From an uncultured Clostridium sp. (GTDB lineage Bacteria > Bacillota > Clostridia > Peptostreptococcales > Peptostreptococcaceae), in the NCBI GenBank assembly GCA_900539645.1, contig UQCY01000004.1, positions 1 to 36,747 of the forward strand: DNA of 36,747 nt. The letters run 5' to 3'. The position numbers and the translations under genes were made by a program. Positions within the stretch are counted from its first letter, which is position 1. The number at the start of each line of letters is the position of its first letter. Positions 9,834 through 18,485 of the stretch are shown here, piece by piece. Under the pieces are notes generated by a model. The model worked only from the letters and a program-made list of their open reading frames with translations. It ran no database searches and was not told the DNA's origin.

Positions 9834-10286
9834 ATGAAAAGAATTTTTTTAGAAGACGAAAATAAGACAAAGGAACTTGGTGAAAAACTAGGAAAATTAG
9901 TAGACGCAGGTTCAATTATTTGTCTAGTTGGAGATTTAGGAGCTGGAAAGACTACATTTACTCAGAGTTTTGCAAAATCTCTTGGAGTAGATGATTATAT
10001 AACTAGCCCTACATTTACAATAGTGAACGAATATCAGGGTAGATTACCTCTATATCATTTTGACGTTTACAGAATAGGATGTAGCGAGGAAATGTACGAT
10101 ATAGGTTATGACGAATATATAAATTCAGATGGAGTTTGTATAATAGAATGGGCAAATTTAATAGAGGATATACTTCCAGATGAATATTTAAAAATAGATA
10201 TGAAGTATAAAGAAATGGGTAGAGAGGTAACATTCGAGCCTGTTGGAGAAAAATACGAAAAAATGATTGAGGAGATGAATTTATAG
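9834..10286 (+). CDS. tsaE: tRNA threonylcarbamoyladenosine biosynthesis ATPase TsaE
   Basis: TsaE is the small ATPase needed with TsaB and TsaD to transfer threonylcarbamoyl to A37 of ANN-decoding tRNAs. The 150-residue length is typical. The Walker A motif GDLGAGKTT is near residues 33-41, and SPTFTIVNEY and LPLYHFDVYR are the family's switch and Walker-B-like segments. IIEWANLI is also conserved. GGAG lies 6 bases before the ATG. The stop codon is directly followed by the tsaB ATG, which implies translational coupling. Confidence 0.95.
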   Translation: MKRIFLEDENKTKELGEKLGKLVDAGSIICLVGDLGAGKTTFTQSFAKSLGVDDYITSPTFTIVNEYQGRLPLYHFDVYRIGCSEEMYDIGYDEYINSDGVCIIEWANLIEDILPDEYLKIDMKYKEMGREVTFEPVGEKYEKMIEEMNL

Positions 10287-11018
10287 ATGAAAATTTTAGG
10301 AATGGATACATCTTCAAGAGCATGCAGTGTAGCTGTTGTAGAAGATGATTGTCTTATATGTGAATTTGTTATAAATAACAAAAAGACTCACTCACAGAAA
10401 TTAATGCCTATGATAGAAACTATGCTTAATATGAGCGATTTAAGTATAGAGGATATGGATGCAATAGCAGTTTCTGTAGGGCCAGGATCTTTTACAGGTC
10501 TTAGAATAAGTATGGCTACAGCAAAGGCTATATCTCATGTAAATAATATTCCAATATTAGCTGTTAATGCGCTAGAGAGCTTAGCTGGAAATATGGACCT
10601 TTGTGATAAGAAAATATATCCAATACTAGATGCACAGAGAACACAGGTATATACAGCTAAATACGAGTACAAAAATGACGAGCTTGTAGAGCTTGAAGGA
10701 ATGGATGTAAAAGAGATAGATGATTTAATAGAGATTATAAAAAATTCTGGAGAAGAGTGTATAGTTCTTGGAGAAGCTGTTTCAAAATACGAAGATAAGC
10801 TATCAGAAGTAGAAAATATACATATTCCAGCAGTTTCTCACAATGTAACTAAGGCAGCAAGTGTTTGTGCAGTTGCTTTAGCTAAGTACAAAAGAGGTGA
10901 GGGAGTTCACAGCTGCTACGATGTAAATCCAATATATATAAGAAAATCTCAGGCAGAAGTACAGTACGAAGAAAAAATGAAAAAATTAGAGGCTCAGAAA
11001 ACAGCTGAAAATAAATAG
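10287..11018 (+). CDS. tsaB: tRNA threonylcarbamoyladenosine biosynthesis protein TsaB
   Basis: TsaB is the non-catalytic ASKHA-fold partner that dimerises with TsaD. The protein has 243 residues and opens with the family start KILGMDTSSRACSVAVVE. It carries VSVGPGSFTGLRISMATAKA, where the TsaD interface lies in homologues. The HIEGH-type metal site of TsaD is absent, as expected. Its ATG follows the tsaE stop with no gap, and its ribosome site GAGGAG lies within the tsaE coding end. The C-terminal tail (EEKMKKLEAQKTAENK) is charged and probably flexible. Confidence 0.95.
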   Translation: MKILGMDTSSRACSVAVVEDDCLICEFVINNKKTHSQKLMPMIETMLNMSDLSIEDMDAIAVSVGPGSFTGLRISMATAKAISHVNNIPILAVNALESLAGNMDLCDKKIYPILDAQRTQVYTAKYEYKNDELVELEGMDVKEIDDLIEIIKNSGEECIVLGEAVSKYEDKLSEVENIHIPAVSHNVTKAASVCAVALAKYKRGEGVHSCYDVNPIYIRKSQAEVQYEEKMKKLEAQKTAENK

Positions 11019-11076
11019 AAATTTGAAGGAAAGAAGGAATTGAATTCTGTACAAGGATTCAAACAAAAGAGGGAAA

Positions 11077-11547
11077 ATGGAAAATACAGAAAAACTTTCT
11101 GATGTAATAGTTAGAGAAATGACTATGGACGATGTGGATGGAGTTTTCGAAGTTGAAAAAAATTGCTTTGAAGATTTTTGGTCTAAGCAGTCATTTATAG
11201 ACGAGGTTAAAAACAGCAATGCTAGATATTTAGTAGCAGAAAAGGATTCAAAAATAGTTGGATATATAGGAATCTGGCTTATAATCGACGAGGGACATAT
11301 AACAAATGTTGCAGTTCACAGCGATTATAGAGGACTTAAAATAGGAAATGAGCTACTAAAAGATATGGTAAAACTTTGCAAAGAAAATAAAATAGTTGCT
11401 ATGACTTTAGAGGTCAGAAGAAGCAATTTAGTGGCACAAAATCTGTACAAGAAATACGGATTTAAAATGGCTGGTGTTAGAAAAGAATATTATAGCGACA
11501 ACAGAGAAGACGCGATAATAATGTGGAATCAGCTTTCGGAGGTGTAA
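11077..11547 (+). CDS. rimI: RimI-like N-alpha-acetyltransferase
   Basis: GNAT-fold enzyme of 156 residues. RimI acetylates the N-terminus of ribosomal protein S18 in other bacteria; here the target is inferred from the neighbourhood. Core motifs are visible: ITNVAVHSDYRGLKIGNELL for acetyl-CoA binding (the usual second Gly context is GLKIG), ALEVRRSN-like TLEVRRSNLVAQNLYKKYGF, and REDAIIMW at the end. The ATG has AGAGGG only three bases away, which is tight, so initiation may be modest. It sits between tsaB and tsaD and ends three bases before tsaD, in the conserved order tsaE-tsaB-rimI-tsaD. Confidence 0.9.
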   Translation: MENTEKLSDVIVREMTMDDVDGVFEVEKNCFEDFWSKQSFIDEVKNSNARYLVAEKDSKIVGYIGIWLIIDEGHITNVAVHSDYRGLKIGNELLKDMVKLCKENKIVAMTLEVRRSNLVAQNLYKKYGFKMAGVRKEYYSDNREDAIIMWNQLSEV

Positions 11548-11550
11548 AAA

Positions 11551-12567
11551 ATGAGCGATATAATAACTTTAGCGATAGAAAGTAGCTGTGATGAAACAGC
11601 TGCATCTGTCCTTAAAAACGGGAGAGAAGTTCTTTCAAATATAATATCAACACAGATAGATATACATAAAAAATTTGGTGGAGTAGTTCCAGAAGTTGCT
11701 TCAAGAAAACATATAGAAAATATAGATATAGTTGTGCAGCAGGCACTAGATGAAGCAAATATAACTATGAATGATATAACTCATATAGCAGTTACTTACG
11801 GTCCAGGACTTGTGGGTGCGCTTTTAGTTGGGTTATCTTATGCAAAAGCTATGGCTTATGCGCTAGATATTCCTCTAGTTGGTGTAAATCATATAGAAGG
11901 ACATTTAAGTGCTAACTACATAGCACATAAAGACTTAAAACCACCGTTTATAACACTTATAGTTTCTGGAGGACATACTCATCTAGTTGAGGTTAAAGAC
12001 TACGGAAAATATGAAATATTAGGTAGAACAAGAGATGATGCATCTGGAGAAGCATTTGACAAAGTAGCAAGAGCTATGGGACTTGGATATCCAGGTGGAC
12101 CAATAATAGATAAATTAGCAAAAGAAGGAAATAAAGACGCAATAGAATTCCCAAGAGCGTATATGGATGAAGGATACGATTTTAGCTTCAGTGGAATAAA
12201 ATCAGCAGTATTAAACTACTTAAATGCCAAAAAAATGAAAAAAGAAGAAATAGTAGAAGCAGATGTTGCTGCATCTTTCCAGGACGCTGTAACAGATGTA
12301 CTAGCAAACAAAGCCATAAAAGCAGCTAAAGAAAAAGGATACAGTATAGTGACTTTATCTGGTGGAGTTGCTTCAAACTCTGGACTAAGAGAAAAAATAG
12401 AAAAGCTAGGAAAAGAAAACGGAATAGAAGTAAAATATCCACCGCTAATACTTTGCACAGACAATGCTGCAATGATAGGATGCGCGGGATATTATAACTA
12501 CATAAAAGGAAGAGTAGATGACATGAACTTAAATGCTGTTCCTAACCTACAGATAACAGATAAATAG
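11551..12567 (+). CDS. tsaD: tRNA N6-adenosine threonylcarbamoyltransferase TsaD
   Basis: Catalytic subunit that transfers the threonylcarbamoyl group to A37 of tRNA. The 338-residue length is normal. The N-terminus [15 protein letters not shown] and the metal-binding HIEGH in [13 protein letters not shown] are present. ASKHA-fold nucleotide motifs include [36 protein letters not shown] and [19 protein letters not shown] lies 6 bases before the ATG, overlapping the end of rimI. It is the last gene of the cluster. The palindromic element at 12634-12758 separates it from the convergent MATE gene. Confidence 0.97.
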   Translation: MSDIITLAIESSCDETAASVLKNGREVLSNIISTQIDIHKKFGGVVPEVASRKHIENIDIVVQQALDEANITMNDITHIAVTYGPGLVGALLVGLSYAKAMAYALDIPLVGVNHIEGHLSANYIAHKDLKPPFITLIVSGGHTHLVEVKDYGKYEILGRTRDDASGEAFDKVARAMGLGYPGGPIIDKLAKEGNKDAIEFPRAYMDEGYDFSFSGIKSAVLNYLNAKKMKKEEIVEADVAASFQDAVTDVLANKAIKAAKEKGYSIVTLSGGVASNSGLREKIEKLGKENGIEVKYPPLILCTDNAAMIGCAGYYNYIKGRVDDMNLNAVPNLQITDK

Positions 12568-12633
12568 GATTAAAAAACTGTAAACCGAATATGGAGTAGT
12601 ATTTAAAAGTATCTGTTAAAGATTTTAAATTAT

Positions 12634-12758
12634 AAAAAGGGTATCTGTATATCACGATGCAGCGACAATTCTGCAAGCGACTCGCAACTTATAAATGTGT
12701 TACATAAAAGTGCGAGTCGCTGAAGCCTGGAGCAAATGTGATATATGATACCCTTTTT
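12634..12758. repeat. Structured palindromic element, copy A
   Basis: The outer stem is AAAAAGGGTATC (12634-12645) with GATACCCTTTTT (12747-12758), then ATATCAC (12649-12655) with GTGATAT (12738-12744). The core has AGCGACAAT (12661-12669) and CCTGGAG (12726-12732), enclosing the helix GCGACTCGC (12677-12685) with GCGAGTCGC (12712-12720). CTGCAA and TGAAG flank that helix. The core is shared with copy B at 36546-36666 and in shortened form with copy C at 21115-21171. Because of the T run it may also serve as a terminator between the convergent tsaD and MATE genes. Confidence 0.85.
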
Positions 12759-12767
12759 CCGTATAAT

Positions 12768-14141
12768 TTATAAATCTTTTACAATATTAACTGCCCACTT
12801 TTTACTCAATGCTCTCGGTACTCCAAATATAAATTTTATTATTTCTTCAACCGATGTACACCGTACAAGTAAATATATAGGTAGTCCCCATTTTGCAGCA
12901 AGGAATGTAAGTGGTACAGAACCAAGCCACATAGAGCCCATTTCGATGATAAGGGCCATTTTAGTATCCCCACCACTTCTAAGAATACCTATAATAATAA
13001 ACGTATTAAAAGCTCTCAGAGCCATTACAATAGCCATTATAATAAATATCTTAGTTATATCCGGTGCAAGTGTCTCAGATACACTAAACACCTTTAAAAG
13101 CATAGGTATAGATATTATTAAAAGAATACCCATTAAAAAGCCAGTTACAGTAACTATAACTCCTAATTTTTTAGAATAATCTAAAGCTCTGTCAATATGG
13201 TCAGAACCAAGTTCATTTCCAAGCATTATAGATGATCCCGTAGCGATACACATAGCAGTAATAATAAAGAAGTTGCTAGTTGTTGTCGCTATCTGGCTTG
13301 CAGCTATTGCAGATGTACCTGCCATAGCATAGGCTACAGAATAGCAAACTGTAGCTACAGCCCAGAAAGACTCATTTAAAAATATTGGAAAACTTTTAGA
13401 ACCATAGGCAACTAAAAAATCTTTTTCAAACATTCCAAAATGATGAATATTAAATCTAAGCATATAATCTTTTTTGTATAGATATACATACCAAACCATT
13501 ATAATTGATTCCATTAGTCTAGCGATTAAAGTAGCTAGAGCAGCACCTTCAACTCCCATTCTAGGGAATCCTAATTTACCAAAGATAAGTACATAGTTTA
13601 AACAAACATTTACAACAATTGCAATTGCACTACATTTCATACCTATATTTGGATTTTTTATACTACGAGAGCATACCCCAAACCCCATACTTATAGCGGT
13701 TAAAGGGTAGCTAATTACTACTATTTTAAAATAATTTCTACATAAAGATACAACCTCAGGGTCGTATGAAAATATGTGTATTATGCTTTCTGGCGAAACA
13801 AAAGCTATTATTACAAAAGGAAGACTCATAACTAAACCAAGCAGTATACTAAGTGCAGTGACTTTTTTGATATTAGTTATATCATTTTTTCCGAAAAACT
13901 GTGATATAAACAGTCCAGATCCTCCTAAAACACCAGCAAGACACATATTAAATATAAAGAAGAACTGGTTTGCAACACCTACAGATGCTACAGAAACTTC
14001 ACCCAAGCTACTAATCATAACAGTATCTATAACATTTACCGAAGATGAGATAAGGTTTTGTATTATTATAGGTATGCATAAAGATAAAAGAATACTGAAA
14101 AATCTCTTATTATAATCATCAAATGCAAATAGTTTGTTCAA
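12768..14141 (-). CDS. MATE family multidrug/cation antiporter
   Basis: A 457-residue integral membrane protein with about 12 hydrophobic segments, fitting the multidrug and toxin extrusion family (DinF/NorM-like). Typical segments are IPIIIQNLISSSVNVIDTVMI near residues 20-40 and GSGLFISQFFGKND near 75-88. It likely exports cationic compounds using an ion gradient; the substrate is unknown. The start is TTG at 14141 with GGAG about eight bases upstream, inside the end of the ABC-F gene. The four-base gap makes these two genes an operon, which may mean joint stress or drug protection. Confidence 0.88.
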   Translation of the reverse strand: MNKLFAFDDYNKRFFSILLSLCIPIIIQNLISSSVNVIDTVMISSLGEVSVASVGVANQFFFIFNMCLAGVLGGSGLFISQFFGKNDITNIKKVTALSILLGLVMSLPFVIIAFVSPESIIHIFSYDPEVVSLCRNYFKIVVISYPLTAISMGFGVCSRSIKNPNIGMKCSAIAIVVNVCLNYVLIFGKLGFPRMGVEGAALATLIARLMESIIMVWYVYLYKKDYMLRFNIHHFGMFEKDFLVAYGSKSFPIFLNESFWAVATVCYSVAYAMAGTSAIAASQIATTTSNFFIITAMCIATGSSIMLGNELGSDHIDRALDYSKKLGVIVTVTGFLMGILLIISIPMLLKVFSVSETLAPDITKIFIIMAIVMALRAFNTFIIIGILRSGGDTKMALIIEMGSMWLGSVPLTFLAAKWGLPIYLLVRCTSVEEIIKFIFGVPRALSKKWAVNIVKDL

Positions 14142-14145
14142 TAAT

Positions 14146-16062
14146 TTACTCCATTATCTGTTCCCATTTTTCATAAAGAGAGGCTAATTTATCCTCTAAT
14201 TCTGATTTTTCTAGGTTTACTTCTTTTGATTTTTCTGGATTTGAATAAATTTCTTCCTGGCAAAGCATCATATCAAGACCTGCAATTTTCTTTTCAGTCT
14301 GTTCGATATCGTCTTCTAATTTTTTAATTTTATTTTTGCTCCGTCTTTCGATTTCCCTCTGTTCTTTTTCTTTTCTTTTTTCCTCTTTTAACTGAGTTTT
14401 TGTTTTAGTCTCAGTATTTTCCTCTTTGTTCATCTCACTTAGCTGTCTTTTCTTTTCAATATAATAGTCGTAATTTCCAAGGTATTCAGTTACACCATTT
14501 TCGCCAAGCACTAATATTTTATCCACTACTTTATTTAGGAAATATCTATCGTGTGAGATAGTAAATATAGTTCCTGTGTAGTTTACAAGAGCTTCCTCTA
14601 ATACTTCTTTTGAATCTATGTCTAAGTGGTTTGTAGGTTCGTCAAGAAGTAGGAAGTTAGACTGAGATAATATAAGTTTAAGAATTGCAACCCTTGCTCT
14701 TTCGCCCCCACTTAGAGAAGATATTCTTTTGAATACGTCCTCATTTTCAAATAGGAAAGCACCAAGCATATTTCTAACCTCTGTCTGAGTAAGATGAGGG
14801 TTTGCATCCCAAATCTCGTCAATTACAGTATTATCAAGGTTTAAAGTCTTCTGCTCCTGATGGAAATACGCAGTGTTTACATTTGTACCAAATTTAACTT
14901 CACCTTGCATAGGCTCTAATTCATTCATTATTATCTTGAATAATGTAGATTTACCGGCACCATTTGGTCCTATAAGTGCGACTTTTTCTCCTCTATATAT
15001 ATCAAGGTTTAAATCTTTAAATAGAACCTTATCTGGGAAGCTCATTTCCACATCTCTTACTGCTAAAACGTCGTTTCCACTTTCAACTGCTGGTATAAAT
15101 TTAATTTTTGCTCTTTTTCTTTCTCCATCTGGCTTATCAAGCACTTCTATTTTAGAAAGAGCTTTTTCTTTACTTCTAGCTCTTTTTAAATGTTTTTCTC
15201 TACCGTAAGCCTTTAGTCTTTCAATAGACTCTTCCTGTTTTTTTATTTCTTTTTGTTGATCTTCATAAGTTTTTCTCTCTATTTCCTTGTCGATAGCAGA
15301 TTTTTCTACATAATAAGAATAGTTTCCATTATAAGCTTTTAACTTCTTATTATGTATCTCAAATATTCTGTTTACAGATTGATCTAAGAAATATCTGTCG
15401 TGGGAAATAAGGATTACAGTCCCTTTGTACTGTTTAAGGAACAGTTCTAACCATTCAAGAGCATCAGAATCAAGATGGTTTGTAGGTTCGTCCAGTAGAA
15501 GAAGAGTAGGTTTTTTAAGTAGCAGCTTAGCTAAAAGAACTCTAGTCTTTTCTCCTCCTGAAAGAATTTTGATTGGTTTTTCTAGCTCATCATCGTTAAA
15601 ACCTAGACCTTTTAAAACTCCTTTTGCCTCAGATTTATATCCGTAGCCGTTTGAGTTTTGGAAAAGTTCTAGTTTATGTGAATAATTATCCATAAGTTTT
15701 TGTAAATCTGGAGAGTTAGTTTCTGAACTTTTGTCAGAAATCTCACATTCCATTTTTCTAAGATCCTCTTCCATTTTTATGAGGTCGCTAAAAACTTCTA
15801 AAACCTCTGTAAAAATAGTATTGTCTGAGTAGAAGTTCGTATTCTGCTCTAAATAACCGATTTCACAATCTTTAGATGTATAAATTTCTCCGCTGTCATA
15901 TCCGTAAATTCCAGAAATTATCTTAAAAAGAGTTGTTTTTCCAGTTCCATTTACGCCTATAACGCCGATTTTATCGCCCTCATTAACAGTAAAACTTATG
16001 TTTTCGAGTATTGATTCGACACCAAAACTCTTAGTTAAGTTATTACATGATAAAATAATCAT
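14146..16062 (-). CDS. ABC-F family ATPase (YdiF/Uup-like)
   Basis: A 638-residue protein with two ABC ATPase domains on one chain and no membrane segments, the hallmark of ABC-F translation factors that act at the ribosomal E site. Walker A motifs are GVNGTGKTT (near residue 40) and GPNGAGKST; signatures are LSGGEKTR and LSGGERAR; Walker B regions are LLLDEPTNHLDSD and LLLDEPTNHLDID. A charged linker (about 250-310) and a long C-terminal coiled coil (from about 540) are present. Its neighbours tsaEBD/rimI and rex match the Bacillus ydiB-ydiH order, so it is likely the YdiF counterpart, here inverted. It need not confer antibiotic resistance. GAGGAGG precedes the ATG. Confidence 0.92.
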   Translation of the reverse strand: MIILSCNNLTKSFGVESILENISFTVNEGDKIGVIGVNGTGKTTLFKIISGIYGYDSGEIYTSKDCEIGYLEQNTNFYSDNTIFTEVLEVFSDLIKMEEDLRKMECEISDKSSETNSPDLQKLMDNYSHKLELFQNSNGYGYKSEAKGVLKGLGFNDDELEKPIKILSGGEKTRVLLAKLLLKKPTLLLLDEPTNHLDSDALEWLELFLKQYKGTVILISHDRYFLDQSVNRIFEIHNKKLKAYNGNYSYYVEKSAIDKEIERKTYEDQQKEIKKQEESIERLKAYGREKHLKRARSKEKALSKIEVLDKPDGERKRAKIKFIPAVESGNDVLAVRDVEMSFPDKVLFKDLNLDIYRGEKVALIGPNGAGKSTLFKIIMNELEPMQGEVKFGTNVNTAYFHQEQKTLNLDNTVIDEIWDANPHLTQTEVRNMLGAFLFENEDVFKRISSLSGGERARVAILKLILSQSNFLLLDEPTNHLDIDSKEVLEEALVNYTGTIFTISHDRYFLNKVVDKILVLGENGVTEYLGNYDYYIEKKRQLSEMNKEENTETKTKTQLKEEKRKEKEQREIERRSKNKIKKLEDDIEQTEKKIAGLDMMLCQEEIYSNPEKSKEVNLEKSELEDKLASLYEKWEQIME

Positions 16063-16090
16063 AAATTTCTACCTCCTCAAGCTACCTAAA

Positions 16091-16119
16091 ATTATAATGT
16101 TTTGATATAATATATTCAA
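16091..16119 (-). promoter_or_regulatory. Promoter of the ABC-F/MATE operon
   Basis: On the minus strand TTGAAT (16114-16119) and TATAAT (16091-16096) have 17 bases between them, about 30 bases upstream of the ABC-F start codon. Confidence 0.7.
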
Positions 16120-16150
16120 GGCTATATGTATGGTTTTAGAAAAAAGTATG

Positions 16151-16159
16151 TTATATAAT
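16151..16159 (+). promoter_or_regulatory. Candidate -10 for rex
   Basis: TATAAT at 16154-16159 lies about 44 bases before the rex ATG. The upstream -35 region is poor. I see no TTGTTAA-type Rex operator here, so autoregulation is not supported by the sequence. Confidence 0.4.
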
Positions 16160-16202
16160 AAACCATGATGGATTATAATAGAGTTAGGGGGTGCTAATTT
16201 AA

Positions 16203-16844
16203 ATGGGAAATAAAAATATTTCTATGGCGGTTATAAGAAGACTACCTAAATACTACAGATACTTAGGTGAGCTTCTAGACAATGATGTTCAGAGAATATC
16301 ATCAAAAGAATTAAGTGAAATAATAGGTTTCACAGCTTCTCAGATAAGACAGGATTTAAACAACTTTGGAGGATTCGGACAGCAGGGGTACGGATATAAT
16401 GTAGAGGCTCTACACAAAGAAATAGGAAAAATATTAGGTCTTGATAGACCATATAATGCTGTTCTTATAGGTGTAGGGAATCTAGGTCAGGCTATAACAA
16501 ACTATTCAGGATTTAGAAATTCAGGATTTGAAATAAAAGCTTTATTTGATGCAAATCCAAGAATGATAGGTCTAAAAATAAGAGAGCTTGAAATATTAGA
16601 CTCTGATGTTATAGAAGACTACATAAAAGAACACGAAATAGATATAGCAATAGTATGTATACCTAAAAATGGAGCTCAGGAACTAATAAACAGAATAGTC
16701 GGAGCTGGAATAAAAGGTATATGGAACTTTGCTCCAATAGATCCAGAAGTTCCAAAAGGAATAATTGTCGAAAATGTTAACTTAACTGAAAGTCTATTCA
16801 CTCTTTCTTACTTAATGAAAGAAAACAACGAATTAAAGAAATAA
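16203..16844 (+). CDS. rex: Redox-sensing transcriptional repressor Rex
   Basis: Rex senses the NADH/NAD+ ratio and represses fermentation and NADH-consuming genes when NADH is low. The 213-residue length is normal. The N-terminal winged helix covers about residues 1-80 (AVIRRLPKYYRYLGELL ... QIRQDLNNFGGFGQQGYGYNV). A Rossmann NAD(H) domain follows with VLIGVGNLGQAI near residues 88-99. The C-terminal swapped helix is LTESLFTLSYLMKE. The ATG has AGGGGGTG about 11 bases upstream, a slightly long spacing. It diverges from the ABC-F operon. Likely targets in a fermenter such as this are amino-acid fermentation genes, but I found no clear Rex box in this window. Confidence 0.96.
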   Translation: MGNKNISMAVIRRLPKYYRYLGELLDNDVQRISSKELSEIIGFTASQIRQDLNNFGGFGQQGYGYNVEALHKEIGKILGLDRPYNAVLIGVGNLGQAITNYSGFRNSGFEIKALFDANPRMIGLKIRELEILDSDVIEDYIKEHEIDIAIVCIPKNGAQELINRIVGAGIKGIWNFAPIDPEVPKGIIVENVNLTESLFTLSYLMKENNELKK

Positions 16845-16943
16845 GTTATATTTTAGAAAAAGAATCTTAATGTTTTGAGTTATTTGGATTAAATTTGTTA
16901 TATTTTAATTGATTAAATTTGTAAAAATTAAAAATTGAGAAAT

Positions 16944-16976
16944 AAAAAAGACTGATTTGAAAAAATCAGTCTTTTT
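16944..16976. terminator. Bidirectional terminator between rex and ferredoxin
   Basis: AAAAAAGACTGATT pairs with AATCAGTCTTTTT over a short loop. A and T runs on the two sides let it serve both the plus-strand rex and the minus-strand ferredoxin gene. Confidence 0.85.
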
Positions 16977-16988
16977 GTTTACTAAAAA

Positions 16989-17159
16989 TTATTCAGCCTG
17001 AGGAGCTCCTACTGGACAAGCTTCAGCACATGCACCACATTCAACACATGCATCTGCATCTATTACGTACATGCTATCTCCTTCAGATATTGCTCCAACT
17101 GGACATTCAGCTGCACAAGCACCACAGCTAACGCAAGCATCAGTTATTTTGTATGCCAT
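16989..17159 (-). CDS. 2[4Fe-4S] clostridial-type ferredoxin (56 residues)
   Basis: A complete small gene reads MAYKITDACVSCGACAAECP and so on to a TAA stop, 56 residues in all. Two CxxCxxCxxxCP clusters are present (residues 9-20 and 38-49), each holding four Cys, so it should carry two low-potential [4Fe-4S] clusters. Such ferredoxins pass electrons between oxidoreductases in fermentation, for example 2-oxoacid:ferredoxin oxidoreductases, and hydrogenase or Rnf. AGGAGG lies eight bases before the ATG, and a consensus-like promoter lies further upstream. Codon use is that of a highly expressed gene. Confidence 0.96.
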   Translation of the reverse strand: MAYKITDACVSCGACAAECPVGAISEGDSMYVIDADACVECGACAEACPVGAPQAE

Positions 17160-17198
17160 TTTAGTTTCCTCCTAATATTATAAAATTTATTTAAGTAC

Positions 17199-17227
17199 AT
17201 TATAACAAAAAAGTTCTGCTATAACAA
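17199..17227 (-). promoter_or_regulatory. Promoter of the ferredoxin gene
   Basis: On the minus strand TTGTTA (17222-17227) and TATAAT (17199-17204) are 17 bases apart, about 40 bases upstream of the ferredoxin ATG. Confidence 0.75.
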
Positions 17228-17568
17228 TTAAATTAATTGATGAAAGGCAAATATTTTTGTATCATATAACTTAAACATAGAAACTTCAACACTTCTAGAA
17301 AGTTGAAAAAATTTGTTGGAGAATAATGATTCTTTTTTGCAGTATAAATTATAATGAAATTTTATCTTAATTTTATATTTTCATTATTAAAAAAATATGT
17401 TAAAAAAATTTTAATTTTAAAGAATAGAGAAAAGAGGTGAAAAGGTCGCATTTTTTGTCGGAAAATATTTTCTTTTGAAATAATGTGTACTAAATATATC
17501 AAATAGTATATATTAATGGTGTTTAAATAGAGTTATTTATAACTTAATTTATAAAAATAGAATACAAT
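17228..17568. other. AT-rich divergent intergenic region
   Basis: This stretch of about 340 bases has no gene. It contains a near-palindrome, TTCAAC at 17285-17290 and GTTGAA at 17302-17307 around TTCTAGAA, and a short GAAT-ATTC hairpin followed by six T residues near 17330. TTGAAA at 17475-17480 may belong to the promoter of the following gene, but no good -10 is spaced correctly. I see nothing else. Confidence 0.45.
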
Positions 17569-18408
17569 ATGAAAACGATATCAAATAAAGCGGCTATACT
17601 TTTGAAAATATATGTATTAATAGGAAAAAGTGGAACGGGAAAAAGCTATAAATCTTTAGAATTAGCTTGTGAAAATAATATAGATTATATTGTGGATGAC
17701 GGCCTACTTATATATAAGGGTCAAATCGTTGCTGGAGTGTCTGCAAAGCAGTCTCAGACTAAGATGGAGGCAGTAAGAAGAGCTATTTTTTCTGATATAA
17801 ATCATAGAAAATCTGTTAAGAAAAAGATTAACGATTTAGACATAGATAGTATACTAATTTTAGGTACTTCTTTAAAGATGGTGAAGCAAATTTGCTCAGC
17901 TTTAGAATTAGGTGAAATAGATGAGATTATAGATATAAACGATATAAGTACAGAAGATGATATAAGAAAAGCAATAGAGTCTAGGAAAAAGGGGAATCAT
18001 ATAATACCAGTTCCAACTGTAGAGATTAAAAAAAGGATAAACGGTCTTAGAATAAATCCTCTAAGGAGATTTTTTATGACATCGGATAAAGAAACTAAAA
18101 TCCTTGAAAAAACTGTAATTAGACCGGCATTTAGCTATATGGGTAAGTTCTACATAGCTCCCGAAGTGCTGAATCAAATTATAAAATATACTGTATCAAA
18201 AAATACACATATATCTAGAATAAATAGAATAAGTGTAGACAATTCAGATGGAAAAATAGAAATAAAATTGAATGTAAATATAAGAAATTTGGATGCTTTT
18301 GGAACCCTAAAAAACATACAACATAATATAAAAAGAAATGTAGAGAATATGACATTAATTAATGTTAATAAAATTGATATTTATATTAATAAAATAAAAG
18401 ATAAATAG
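17569..18408 (+). CDS. P-loop protein with C-terminal Asp23/Gls24-like region
   Basis: A 279-residue protein of unknown function. A P-loop GKSGTGKS starts near residue 19 in KIYVLIGKSGTGKSYKSLEL. The last 90 residues (from about FYIAPEVLNQIIKYTVSKN to ENMTLINVNKIDIYINKI) resemble the small alkaline-shock Asp23/Gls24 fold. I do not know a function for this pairing; ATP binding is inferred from the P-loop only. The start is uncertain. ATG 17569 lacks a clear ribosome site, and TTG 17602, which would begin just before KIYVLIGKSG, also has only a weak one. CAA and CAG are mixed for Gln, unlike gluD directly downstream, so expression is probably low. Confidence 0.65.
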   Translation: MKTISNKAAILLKIYVLIGKSGTGKSYKSLELACENNIDYIVDDGLLIYKGQIVAGVSAKQSQTKMEAVRRAIFSDINHRKSVKKKINDLDIDSILILGTSLKMVKQICSALELGEIDEIIDINDISTEDDIRKAIESRKKGNHIIPVPTVEIKKRINGLRINPLRRFFMTSDKETKILEKTVIRPAFSYMGKFYIAPEVLNQIIKYTVSKNTHISRINRISVDNSDGKIEIKLNVNIRNLDAFGTLKNIQHNIKRNVENMTLINVNKIDIYINKIKDK

Positions 18409-18454
18409 TGTTGTAGTAATATATCAAAATAATTTGAAAATTATTGTAAAAATG

Positions 18455-18485
18455 TTGTACTATTTTATAAAAAGTATGTTATAAT
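18455..18485 (+). promoter_or_regulatory. Promoter candidate for gluD
   Basis: TATAAT at 18480-18485 has a TG one base upstream (extended -10). TTGTAC at 18455-18460 is 19 bases away, slightly long. The leader then contains a hairpin with ACGC and GCGT arms around GAAAA/TTTTC (about 18496-18520), before the AAGGGGG ribosome site at 18559-18565. Confidence 0.55.

Noticed and set aside
12745..13179. Open frame of 144 codons on the plus strand opposite the MATE gene
   Set aside because: It is antisense to a clear membrane transporter, has no family features and overlaps palindromic copy A.
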